From WHSW01 sp963767475 (lineage in GTDB: Bacteria; Actinomycetota; Thermoleophilia; Solirubrobacterales; 70-9): a DNA stretch of 64,000 nt. How positions within the stretch are numbered: the first letter of the stretch is position 1; the number at the start of each line of letters is the position of its first letter. Both the position numbers and the translations under genes were made by a program. This document shows positions 24,200 through 31,258 of the stretch, piece by piece. The notes below the pieces were generated by a model that had not been told where the DNA came from, did not search any database, and saw nothing but the letters and a program-made list of their open reading frames with translations. Location of the stretch: the NCBI GenBank assembly GCA_963767475.1, contig CAVYEI010000002.1, positions 806,001-870,000 on the forward strand, given 5' to 3'.

Positions 24200-24490
24200 T
24201 CAGACGACCTTGGCCAGGACGTCGGACTCGCGCAGCACGAGCAGGTCGTCACCGTCGATGACGATCTCTGTGCCGCCGTACTTGCTGTAGACGACCTCGT
24301 CGCCTTCCGCGACGTCGAGCGGGATGCGCTTCTCGCCGTCGTCGTCCCAAGCGCCATCGCCAACGGCGACGACCTTGCCCTTCTGGGGCTTCTCCTTGGC
24401 GGTGTCGGGGAGGACGATGCCGCTGGCGGTCGTCTCCTCCTCCTCGATGGCCTGGACGATCACACGATCGCCGAGGGGCTTCAGATTCAT
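24200..24490 (-). CDS. groES: 10 kDa co-chaperonin GroES
   Basis: 96 residues, full length. Starts MNLKPLGDRVIVQAIEEEET, contains the mobile loop ETTASGIVLPDTAKEKPQKG with the GroEL-binding IVL tripeptide, and ends VLAKVV. A heptamer caps the GroEL cavity. AGGAGG stands eleven bases before the ATG (leader CCCAGGAGGTAACCCGGA). The CIRCE inverted repeat upstream points to control by HrcA under heat stress. Confidence 0.98.
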   Translation of the reverse strand: MNLKPLGDRVIVQAIEEEETTASGIVLPDTAKEKPQKGKVVAVGDGAWDDDGEKRIPLDVAEGDEVVYSKYGGTEIVIDGDDLLVLRESDVLAKVV

Positions 24491-24526
24491 TCCGGGTTAC
24501 CTCCTGGGGTGGTTCTCAAGTCTCGC

Positions 24527-24553
24527 TTGGCACTCTACATAGGAGAGTGCCAG
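24527..24553 (-). promoter_or_regulatory. CIRCE operator (HrcA site) upstream of groES
   Basis: TTGGCACTC, nine bases, GAGTGCCAG. The consensus is TTAGCACTC-N9-GAGTGCTAA, so the arms match apart from a symmetric A-to-G (T-to-C) change and the last base. The site also covers a probable -10 (TATGTA or TAGAGT on the minus strand), as expected for repression. hrcA itself is not in the window. Confidence 0.88.
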
Positions 24554-24581
24554 AGCCTCGGCTGTCAGTGTAGCGGCCGTC

Positions 24582-24632
24582 GGCCGGCTTTCAAGTATCT
24601 AAGCCGTGAAGACTTAGATACAAGAGCCGGCC
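24582..24632 (-). terminator. imperfect hairpin ending the membrane protease gene
   Basis: Outer arms GGCCGGCT and AGCCGGCC and inner arms GTATCTAAG and CTTAGATAC, separated by a small internal loop, form a long stem that includes the TAA of the protease gene. There is no clear U tract, but its position between that gene and the groES control region suits a terminator or insulator. Confidence 0.5.
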
Positions 24633-25132
24633 GGGACCAGGACCTGGTCCGGATCGAGTGCGCGCAGGTGCCAGAGGTGGAGGCCGTCGGACTCCATCCC
24701 CGTTCTGGTCACCGGGACGAGGTTGAGGATCGAGCTGAGCAGGCTGTCGGCGAAGCCTCCGGCCAAGAGCCAGAACGGCAGGGAGTGCGGGTCGGCGATC
24801 ACCATTGCGCCGAGGGCGCAAATGAGCCCGAGGATCACCGTCGCCCACGGCCCGCCGGCGACCACCGCCCGTGTCTGCGCAACGGTCAGCCCGCGCGGGT
24901 CATACACGCAGGCCCCACTGGCGAAGGCAAACAGCGAGATCCGGACGTCGTAGTGAACGAGGTGGCGGATCAGGACCGTGGGCCCTGAGCCGATCAGGAG
25001 CACCGAGCGCCGGCCGGCCACCCGCCGCAGCGCCCGCGCGTGACCGAGCTCGTGGACGATGACGATGATCGGTCCGCTGGTCACCATCGCGACCGGGAAC
25101 CAGAGGCCAGGGTGAGCGACGAAGAAATCCAC
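24614..25132 (-). CDS. M50-like membrane zinc peptidase, paralogue 1
   Basis: 172 residues. HELGH (27-31) inside a hydrophobic helix is the zinc-binding HExxH, and the later NLVPVTRTGMESDG resembles the N-x-x-P...DG third-ligand motif of site-2-protease (M50) enzymes. Three or four membrane segments are seen. The phrase YDPRGLTVAQTRAVVAGGP is nearly repeated in the protein at 50726-51337, so the two are paralogues. These enzymes cut membrane-embedded or secreted substrates, though inactive relatives exist. Start GTG 25132. Substrate unknown. Confidence 0.75.
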   Translation of the reverse strand: MDFFVAHPGLWFPVAMVTSGPIIVIVHELGHARALRRVAGRRSVLLIGSGPTVLIRHLVHYDVRISLFAFASGACVYDPRGLTVAQTRAVVAGGPWATVILGLICALGAMVIADPHSLPFWLLAGGFADSLLSSILNLVPVTRTGMESDGLHLWHLRALDPDQVLVPAGSCI

Positions 25133-25168
25133 CGCTGATTGCTCGGCGGCTGTGGGGCGCCGCTTGAG

Positions 25169-25645
25169 TCAGTCCGACGCCAGCAACCGGACCCCGAGCA
25201 ATTCGGCGATCCCGGTGCCACCGTTTCGCATCACCCAGTTGTGGTTCCACTCGAACACGGGCCGCAGGGCGGGCGCCATCGCGTTCATCCAGCGCTTCGT
25301 CGTCTGCACGTTCCACTCGTAGAGAACCGCGGTGACGCCGGCCTGTTCGAACAGGCGCCAGCGGCCGGTACCCGTCAGCTCGCCGAAGGCATCGGCCTCG
25401 ATCATGTGCGGCTTCTCGACCGTCTTCGTCTTCGCCTCGAAAACGAGGTCGTAGGGCAGCTTCGAGCGCCAGGTGAGTCGCGAGTGCGAACCGACGCCGG
25501 TCTCATCGCCCGGCTCGAGCTCGACCACGTCCTCGACCCCGCGCCACCACGATGGCCACGACTTCTGGTCGTAGATCACGTCCCAGATCGGCTCACGGGG
25601 GGACTCCAGTAACCAGGTGGTGAGGAAGCGGTACTCGACCGGCAC
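25169..25645 (-). CDS. SRPBCC (START-like) family protein
   Basis: 158 residues with the helix-grip pattern of the polyketide cyclase/SRPBCC family: an opening strand (VEYRFLTTWLLESPREPIWD) with the WDVI...WPSWW helix, alternating strands (SRLTWRSKLPYDLVFEAKT, GRWRLFEQAG) and a long C-terminal helix beginning ALRPVFEWNHNWVMRNG. The fold makes a hydrophobic ligand pocket; ligand and reaction cannot be told. GTG start at 25645. It lies 13 bases before the 3' end of the ASCH gene and may be in the same unit. Confidence 0.75.
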   Translation of the reverse strand: MPVEYRFLTTWLLESPREPIWDVIYDQKSWPSWWRGVEDVVELEPGDETGVGSHSRLTWRSKLPYDLVFEAKTKTVEKPHMIEADAFGELTGTGRWRLFEQAGVTAVLYEWNVQTTKRWMNAMAPALRPVFEWNHNWVMRNGGTGIAELLGVRLLASD

Positions 25646-25658
25646 GGCGCTGGAGCCT

Positions 25659-26060
25659 CTAGTTGCGCGACGGCGGCTCGCCGTTGCCGAAACCGGGCGG
25701 CGGCTCGTGCACGCGTGAGAAGCGGACCACGGTCACCGTTTCCTCGAGGTCGATCTCGCGGCCATAGATCTGGCGCATGAAGCTGAGCGTCTCCTCGACG
25801 CGGCGGAACTCCGGGTTGTCGTGCTCGATGTCGCGGGGCGAGAGCTCACGCGCCTTCTTCACCTCGACGTCGTCGATCACGGCGGTGAAGATCTTCTCCC
25901 GGGGGCTGTGCTGGTGGCCGATCGTGATCCAGAGCAGCTGGCCGCGCTCGTACTTGCGCGACTTGTCGCCGAGCCGGATCGTCGCCGTCTTGCGACCGCG
26001 CTTCAGCTGGTCGACAAAAGCCGGTGAGAAGAAGTTGAGGGCGTAGAAACCGCGAGCCAT
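25659..26060 (-). CDS. ASCH domain protein
   Basis: 133 residues. FVDQLKRGRKTATIRLGDKS followed by YERGQLLWITIG and FTAVIDDVEVKKARELSPRD is the ASCH (PUA-like) pattern of a strand, a basic 'GRKTATIR' loop and a second strand pair. ASCH proteins bind RNA, and some hydrolyse modified nucleosides. The ATG at 26060 is eight bases downstream of a TAGGCT box on the minus strand (26074-26069), so a leaderless start is preferred over the longer frame to 26099. The C-terminus (PPPGFGNGEPPSRN) is unstructured. Confidence 0.75.
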   Translation of the reverse strand: MARGFYALNFFSPAFVDQLKRGRKTATIRLGDKSRKYERGQLLWITIGHQHSPREKIFTAVIDDVEVKKARELSPRDIEHDNPEFRRVEETLSFMRQIYGREIDLEETVTVVRFSRVHEPPPGFGNGEPPSRN

Positions 26061-26120
26061 GCCGCGCCAGCCTATCGCCTGCACATGGCGCCTAACCACA
26101 GCGCCTCAACGGCGGCGCAC

Positions 26121-26195
26121 CTCCGCTTCGCCCTTCGGGCTCCGCGATCGGAGGCGGCGCGTCTCCGCTTCGCCTTTCAGGCTCCGCGATCGGAG
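26121..26195. repeat. 33-base direct repeat, two copies
   Basis: Copy 1 is 26121-26153 and copy 2 is 26163-26195, beginning CTCCGCTTCGCC and ending CTCCGCGATCGGAG, with two mismatches in the middle. Each copy can fold through CTCCG/CGGAG. Copy 2 covers the last codons of pcm, so the repeat reaches into coding sequence. The GCGCCTCAAC word just before copy 1 also occurs at 2121. Confidence 0.7.
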
Positions 26196-26809
26196 AAGCC
26201 CTGCTCACCTACGAGGGGGACGAAGCGCGTGGGAGCGATCTCCCGCCGGTCGTAGCCGGCATCCGTCTTGGTCAGCACGCGGAGCGCGTCGGCGGCGGGC
26301 TCGGCCACCGGCAGCACCATGCGGCCGCCCGGCGCGAGCTGCTCGAGCAGGCTCGGTGGCGGGGCGGGCGCCGAAGCGTGGACCGCGATCGCGTCGAACG
26401 GCGCCCGGTCCGGCGCCCCGAGGCTGCCGTCGCCGACCCGGACCTCGACCGTGCCCATGCCCGCCTGCGCGAGCAGCGCGAGGCGTTCCCGGGCACCGAC
26501 GGCGAGGGTCTCGAAGCGCTCGATGCTGAGCACCTCCGCGGCGAGGTGGGCGAGGATCGCGGTCGAGTAACCGGAGCCGGTACCGATCTCGAGCACGCGC
26601 TCTGAGCCGCTGAGCCCGAGCGCCTGGCAGATCGCGGCGACCACCCACGGCTGGGAGATCGTCTGCCCGTCGCCGATCGGCAGCGCCGAGTCGCCGTAGG
26701 CGCGGCGGCGCAGGCGCTCGTCGACGAACAGCTCCCGCGGCACCTGCGCCATCGCCGCGAGCACGCGCTCGTCGTCGATCCCGCGCCTTCGGAGCTGGCG
26801 CTCGACCAT
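26177..26809 (-). CDS. pcm: protein-L-isoaspartate O-methyltransferase
   Basis: 210 residues. Typical stretches are DSALPIGDGQTISQPWVVA (substrate/active-site region), VLEIGTGSGYSTAILA (SAM motif I) and LAPGGRMVLPVA. The enzyme methylates isoaspartyl residues in aged proteins so they can revert to Asp, in the cytosol. ATG 26809 was used; a CTG 27 bases further up would add VLTADYPHQ-like residues that some relatives have. The last codons lie in a 33-base repeat. It follows the Crp-type regulator by 37 bases, probably as the second gene of that unit. Confidence 0.9.
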   Translation of the reverse strand: MVERQLRRRGIDDERVLAAMAQVPRELFVDERLRRRAYGDSALPIGDGQTISQPWVVAAICQALGLSGSERVLEIGTGSGYSTAILAHLAAEVLSIERFETLAVGARERLALLAQAGMGTVEVRVGDGSLGAPDRAPFDAIAVHASAPAPPPSLLEQLAPGGRMVLPVAEPAADALRVLTKTDAGYDRREIAPTRFVPLVGEQGFSDRGA

Positions 26810-26846
26810 CCGCTGGCGCTGGTGGGGGTAATCGGCCGTCAGAACG

Positions 26847-27530
26847 CTAGAAAATGTACGCGCGCAGTCGCCGCGGCTCGAGCACGGTCACGCGACCACG
26901 ACCGACGGCGACGACGCCGGCGCGCTCGAGCGTGGCAAGAAAGCGGCTGACGCTCTCGCGCGACGTGCCGGCGAGCTGGGCAAGATCGGCCTGGGTCATG
27001 CGCACGGTCACCCCGCTGCGCTCGACCGGGATCGCCTCCTCGGCGATCAGCTGGGCGAGCACCCCGGCAACGCGGCTGGGCACCGTCTGAAACGACTGGC
27101 GGGCGACGCGCTCGTTGGTCTCGCGCAGGCGCCGCGTGATCGCGACGATCAGCTTCGCGGCGATGTCGCCGTGCTCGGAGATCACCCGGCGCACGTCGGA
27201 GGCCGGCAGGGCGAGCAGCTCGGCGTCGGTCAGCGTCTCGACGCTCGCCGAGCGCGTGCCGCCGTCGAGCATCGCCAGCTCGCCGAAGATGTCACCGGCG
27301 CCGAGCGTCGCCAGCGCGATCGCGCGACCGTCGGAATGCTCGCGGGTCACCCGCAGGTCGCCCGAGCGGACGATGTAGCAGGCGTCGGAGTGGTCGCCTT
27401 CGTGAAAGACGCGGACGTTCTTCGGATACGAGCGCGGGATCGCCACCGCTCCGATCCGCTCGAGTTCGGCAGTCGAGAGCTCCGCGAACAGCGGCACCCG
27501 AGTGAGCAGCTCTACGGAGTCCTCCCCCAT
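26847..27530 (-). CDS. Crp/Fnr family transcription regulator
   Basis: 227 residues. Residues about 10-125 are a cyclic nucleotide-binding domain (FHEGDHSDACYIVRSGDLRV, GDIFGELAMLDGGTRSASV with the phosphate-binding RSAS), and the C-terminal domain is a winged helix (LAQLAGTSRESVSRFLATLE). The GELAMLD and R-S-A-S residues suggest that cAMP or a similar ligand is bound. No cysteines for an Fnr-type cluster. It is divergent from the PAS-GGDEF gene, about 90 bases apart, and pcm follows it. Targets are unknown. Confidence 0.9.
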   Translation of the reverse strand: MGEDSVELLTRVPLFAELSTAELERIGAVAIPRSYPKNVRVFHEGDHSDACYIVRSGDLRVTREHSDGRAIALATLGAGDIFGELAMLDGGTRSASVETLTDAELLALPASDVRRVISEHGDIAAKLIVAITRRLRETNERVARQSFQTVPSRVAGVLAQLIAEEAIPVERSGVTVRMTQADLAQLAGTSRESVSRFLATLERAGVVAVGRGRVTVLEPRRLRAYIF

Positions 27531-27621
27531 CGCCGATGAAGTATCGCGGGTTGTGTTCTTGACGCGGTCCGCGACAAGGTGCGAAGCTGGACCTGGGTGG
27601 AACCGGGAAAGGGGGAGATCG

Positions 27622-28914
27622 ATGACTGAGGATCAAACCGCCGGCGACCGGCCAACCTCTGGCATCGTCACCGAGCCGGGCACGCTGGAGGCGGAGTTCG
27701 CGCTCACGGTGCTCGGCGCCCTGCCGGGCGTCGCCGTCCTGGTCTTCGATCGCGACCTGCGCTACCTGATGGCCGCCGGCACGACGATGATCGGCTGGGA
27801 GCCGGACCTGCTCGTCGGTCGCAAGCTCGATCAGGTCGCGCCGGCCGAGTCGCGGGACGAGCTCAAACCCCGCTACCTGGCGGCGCTCACCGGGGAAGCG
27901 AGCGCCTTCGAGTACATCCCGCCCGACGAACGCGCTGTGTTCTGGATCGAGATCGCGCCTCGACTCGATCAGGACGGGCAGGTGATCGGGGGCACGGTCG
28001 CGGTCCGCGACATCACCGACCAGCACCGGATGACGGCCGAACTGCGCGAGTCCAGACAGCGCTTCGAAAGCGCCTTCGACAACGCCCCGATCGGGATGGC
28101 GCTGGTCTCCCCCGACGGCCGCTGGCTGAAGGTCAACCAGTCCGTCTGTGAGATCACCGGCTATGCCGAGACCGATCTGCTGCAGATGACCTTCCAGCAG
28201 ATCACCCATCCCGACGACCTCGAACTGGACATGAGCCTGGTTCAGCAGGTGCTCGCCGGCGAAATTCGCAGCTACCGGATGGACAAGCGCTACCTGCGAG
28301 CGGACGGGACGGAGATCTGGATCGAGCTCTCTGTATCGCTGGTCAGAGACGAGCACGGCGAGCCGGTCCACTTCATCTCCCAGATCGCGGACATCTCATT
28401 TCGAAAAACGGCCGAAGCGCACCTGCGAGCGCTCGCCGATCGCGACGAGCTCACCGGCCTGCTCAACCGGCGCGGCTTCGATCAGGAACTCGATCGCCAG
28501 CTGGCCCGCTGCCGGCGTCTCGAGGAGACGGCGGCGGTGCTGGTGATCGACGCCGACCACCTGAAGCAGCTCAACGACACGTTCGGCCATGAACAGGGCG
28601 ACAAGGCCCTGCAGCTGATCGCCGACACGCTGCAACGCGAGTTGCGGGCCACCGACCGCATCGCCCGCATCGGCGGCGACGAGTTCGCTGCCCTGATGCC
28701 CGCCGTCGACGCGGATGCCGCCACGGCACTGGCGGCCAGGATCCGGGACTCGCTCAGCGAGGCGTCTGCCGAGGAAGGGCACGCCTTCGCCGTCTCGGTC
28801 AGCATCGGTAGCGCCGAGATCGACAGCAAGACGCCCGGCGTGGCCGAGGTACTGGCGGAGGCCGATCGGTCGATGTACGTGGCCAAGGGCGGGCGCGAAA
28901 AGGGTTCGAGCTAG
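27622..28914 (+). CDS. PAS-PAS-GGDEF diguanylate cyclase
   Basis: 430 residues, no membrane segment. Two PAS domains (about 28-140 and 145-270; the second contains FESAFDNAPIGMALVSPDGR) precede a GGDEF domain. The active site is GGDEF at 351-355 and an RxxD inhibitory site (RATD, 342-345) lies five residues before it, so the enzyme should make c-di-GMP and be inhibited by it. The signal read by the PAS domains is unknown. ATG 27622 follows AAAGGGGGAG by four or five bases; a TTGACG box sits further upstream. No EAL or HD-GYP phosphodiesterase is in the window. Confidence 0.93.
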   Translation: MTEDQTAGDRPTSGIVTEPGTLEAEFALTVLGALPGVAVLVFDRDLRYLMAAGTTMIGWEPDLLVGRKLDQVAPAESRDELKPRYLAALTGEASAFEYIPPDERAVFWIEIAPRLDQDGQVIGGTVAVRDITDQHRMTAELRESRQRFESAFDNAPIGMALVSPDGRWLKVNQSVCEITGYAETDLLQMTFQQITHPDDLELDMSLVQQVLAGEIRSYRMDKRYLRADGTEIWIELSVSLVRDEHGEPVHFISQIADISFRKTAEAHLRALADRDELTGLLNRRGFDQELDRQLARCRRLEETAAVLVIDADHLKQLNDTFGHEQGDKALQLIADTLQRELRATDRIARIGGDEFAALMPAVDADAATALAARIRDSLSEASAEEGHAFAVSVSIGSAEIDSKTPGVAEVLAEADRSMYVAKGGREKGSS

Positions 28915-29004
28915 GAGCACCTTCCGGGGCGGGCACCGATGAGCTCGCACGCCACCGCCGGTCTCTACAGCTGAACACTCAAGCGACGACAGGAGAGGGC
29001 GACC

Positions 29005-29601
29005 ATGGCAAAGGTGATCGCGTCGATTACGACGTCGGTGGACGGCTACATCGCGGGCCCGGGCGACGGGCCCGGCAACGGCCTCGGGGACAGCGGCGAG
29101 CGGCTGCACTACTGGGTCTTCGGCGGGCCCTGGAGCTACGACAGCGAGTCGAAGGGCGAGCCCGCGGGCGAGGCGCTCGAGTTCCTGAACAGGGCGATGG
29201 CGCGAACCGGCGCGATCGTCGTCGGCCGCTGGATGTACGAGGCCGCCGGGCACTGGGGCGACAAGAACCCGTGGGACATCCCCGTTTTCGTCATTACGCA
29301 CCGCCCGGAGGAGGAGCCCGACAGCGGCGAGTTCAAGTTCGTCGGCGGGTTCGACGAGGCGATCGAGCGCGCGCGCGAGGTCGCGGGTGACAAAGACGTC
29401 GCCATCGGCGGTGGCGCGGACGTGATCCGCCAGGGCCTCGATGCCGGCGTCGTCGACGAGCTCGCGATCATCGTCGCGCCAGTGATCCTCGGGGGCGGCA
29501 AGGCTCTCTTCGACGGGTTCGCGAAATCCCTCGACCTCGAGCACGTCGGCGTGCGTCAGATGGAGTGGGCGACGCTGATCGAGTATCGGGTGAAGAAGTA
29601 G
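29005..29601 (+). CDS. dihydrofolate reductase-fold protein, RibD C-terminal family
   Basis: 198 residues. Opening KVIASITTSVDGYIAGPGD and later GAIVVGRWMYE, KDVAIGGGADVIRQGLDAG and VDELAIIVAPVILGGGKALF are the marks of the RibD-C/YyaP group of DHFR-like reductases. They use NADPH; natural substrates are mostly unknown and they are not the housekeeping DHFR. The ATG follows GGAGAGGG. The gene converges on nei with a hairpin between. Confidence 0.88.
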   Translation: MAKVIASITTSVDGYIAGPGDGPGNGLGDSGERLHYWVFGGPWSYDSESKGEPAGEALEFLNRAMARTGAIVVGRWMYEAAGHWGDKNPWDIPVFVITHRPEEEPDSGEFKFVGGFDEAIERAREVAGDKDVAIGGGADVIRQGLDAGVVDELAIIVAPVILGGGKALFDGFAKSLDLEHVGVRQMEWATLIEYRVKK

Positions 29602-29612
29602 GTCCGGCGCTG

Positions 29613-29635
29613 GCGCTGCCTACGTCTGGCAGCGC
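29613..29635. terminator. convergent-gene hairpin
   Basis: GCGCTGCC (29613-29620) pairs with GGCAGCGC (29628-29635) over a seven-base loop between the ends of the DHFR-like gene and nei. There is no U tract, so it is a weak or factor-assisted terminator at best. Confidence 0.35.
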
Positions 29636-30381
29636 GGGCACCAATAGGCGGTCCGGTTGTCGTCGCCCTGGCCGCGGGACTCGACCGGGCCGCCGCAGCT
29701 GGGGCAGCCGCTGCGGTTGGCGCGATAGATCCGGCGCGGTCGCGTTCCCGTCTCGACCGAGACCCGCATGATCCGCTCGCTCTCGGCGACGATGCGCTCG
29801 AGCTCGGAGTCGGAGAGTTCGCCGACGCGCCGCCAGGGGCTGACGCCGGCCTCGAAGCAGGCCTCGACGCGGATCGCGTTGCCGAGCCCGGCGAGTATCC
29901 GCTGATCGAGCAGGGCATCGCCGATCTCGCGCTTGGCCGCGGCTTCGCGCAGTCGCCGCGCGGCCACGGCGACGTCGAAGCCGGCTCCCAGGGGGTCCGG
30001 GCCAAGCTGCCTCAGGGCCGGGTCGTTGCGGGCCCGCGACTCACTCACCAGCCGCAGCAGCTTGCCGTCGGTCTGCGAGGCGGTCGCCGGTCCCGACGCC
30101 AACCGCAGCCATGGACGTCCGTATGAACGCCCGCCGTCCGCGGCGACCCGCCAGCGCCCGTTCATCCCCAGATGGCTGTGGACAACCAGATCGCCGGAGA
30201 AGTGGACGAGCAGGTGCTTGCCGCGGGCCTCGGCGCGCTCCAGCGTCCGGCCCTCGAGCTCGGCGGCCCGGTTGTGGAGGGGCGAGCGCGGGTTGGGCGC
30301 GTCGGCGAGCTCGAGCTCGCGGCCGGCGAGCGCCGCGCCGATCTGGCGCGCCACGCGATGGATCGTGTCGCCCTCGGGCAC
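29620..30381 (-). CDS. nei: Fpg/Nei family DNA glycosylase (endonuclease VIII-like)
   Basis: 253 residues. The N-terminus MPEGDTIHRVARQI is that of the Nei group: Pro2 becomes the catalytic amine and Glu3 the acid. The helix-two-turn-helix has GDALLDQRILAGLGNAIRVE, and a C-terminal zinc finger (CPSC ... YWCPRC) holds the damaged strand. It removes oxidised pyrimidines and cuts the abasic site. GTG start at 30381. It lies near lhr, as it does in mycobacteria, with two small genes nearby. Confidence 0.93.
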   Translation of the reverse strand: MPEGDTIHRVARQIGAALAGRELELADAPNPRSPLHNRAAELEGRTLERAEARGKHLLVHFSGDLVVHSHLGMNGRWRVAADGGRSYGRPWLRLASGPATASQTDGKLLRLVSESRARNDPALRQLGPDPLGAGFDVAVAARRLREAAAKREIGDALLDQRILAGLGNAIRVEACFEAGVSPWRRVGELSDSELERIVAESERIMRVSVETGTRPRRIYRANRSGCPSCGGPVESRGQGDDNRTAYWCPRCQT

Positions 30382-30411
30382 AGGGCAAACGGTAGTGAGC
30401 CGTGGGTCGGC

Positions 30412-30570
30412 TCAGACGAATAGCTCGGCGAGCACCGCGACGCCGACCGAGACCGCACCGAAAGCGATCAGCCATCGCGCGAGGCGAGCCCTCCGCCGGC
30501 GCGAGCCGTCGGAGTCTCCCCCTGGCGGGACGTATCGAGTCGGATCGGCGCGCGGGCTCCAATCGGGCAT
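30412..30570 (-). CDS. small membrane protein of 52 residues
   Basis: A frame too short for standard length cutoffs: ATG at 30570, TGA at 30414-30412. It opens MPDWSPRADPTRYVPPGGDS, then a strongly basic stretch (SRRRRARLARW) and one hydrophobic helix (LIAFGAVSVGVAVLAELFV) ending at the stop. The positive-inside rule places the Arg patch in the cytosol and the C-terminus in the membrane. It ends 30 bases before the nei start. TAAATA lies near the ATG as a possible -10. Function unknown. Confidence 0.6.
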   Translation of the reverse strand: MPDWSPRADPTRYVPPGGDSDGSRRRRARLARWLIAFGAVSVGVAVLAELFV

Positions 30571-30616
30571 CGCGCTATTTATCGGCGCACAGCGCCGAGG
30601 CTTTAGGCGGCGATGA

Positions 30617-31165
30617 CTACCGCGAAACCTCGATGAAGAAGCCGACGTTGACGTAATTGTTGTCCGGATTTCTCGCGGTCACCTGGATGTCCGTTCCCGG
30701 CTCACAGGCGTTGAACGAACCGCCGCGGCGATTGGCTTCCGTCCGCGGGGGGACTCGCGAAAGCGGATCGAGCACGGCCGAGACGACGGCGAGGTCGTCC
30801 AGGCCAGAGGTCTCCTTGGTCACCTGGACTCCGACCGGGGTGAAGTCGAGATCGAAACAGGTGACCCCCGCCCTCGGCTGGTCCACCTGTGACTGGGCGA
30901 TGTTGCGGCTGAGGCTGACCTGGAGCGGATCGGTTCTCACCAGAGCTCGCGCGTAGAGGCTGTCGGCAGCGCTCGATCCGGCCACGGTAAGCCCAGGGGC
31001 CGCCTTCGCGATCTGCCGCTTGGCGATCTTCTTCACCGACGACTTGGTCAGCTTCGCCGTCAGCCCGTTTGACCCGGCGATCGACGTGCCGGCGATCGCC
31101 AGGGCCAGAATCACGGCACCCGCGATCACGGTCGGAGAGGGACGGGAACCGGTCGAGATACGCAT
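30617..31165 (-). CDS. secreted protein with a KKIAKRQIAK-type linker
   Basis: 182 residues. A signal-anchor (TVIAGAVILALAIAGTSIAG) is followed by the basic helix LTKSSVKKIAKRQIAKAAPG, which is a recurring N-terminal module in secreted proteins of Solirubrobacterales in my recollection, and a beta-rich domain (ARALVRTDPLQVSLSRNIAQ ... NPDNNYVNVGFFIEVSR) with two cysteines (TCFDLD, NACEPG) that may pair. No enzyme motif. ACGGAGG precedes the ATG and a TAGGCT box lies about 50 bases up. It sits between lhr and the small membrane protein. Confidence 0.75.
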   Translation of the reverse strand: MRISTGSRPSPTVIAGAVILALAIAGTSIAGSNGLTAKLTKSSVKKIAKRQIAKAAPGLTVAGSSAADSLYARALVRTDPLQVSLSRNIAQSQVDQPRAGVTCFDLDFTPVGVQVTKETSGLDDLAVVSAVLDPLSRVPPRTEANRRGGSFNACEPGTDIQVTARNPDNNYVNVGFFIEVSR

Positions 31166-31215
31166 CGAGCCTCCGTTCTGTTCGATCCCTTGGCCGGGGT
31201 ACGCGGCCGTGCGCC

Positions 31216-31221
31216 AGCCTA
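31216..31221 (-). promoter_or_regulatory. -10 box for the secreted protein gene
   Basis: TAGGCT on the minus strand, 50 bases before the ATG at 31165, with a ribosome binding site (GGAGG) in between. Here the same hexamer serves a gene with a leader. Confidence 0.4.
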
Positions 31222-31258
31222 TCCGCGGGGAGGGTTTCGGGCAACGGATCCGGCGGGC

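Noticed and set aside
22794..24290. Plus-strand frame opposite groEL
   Set aside because: Shadow of groEL on the other strand; no promoter or family.
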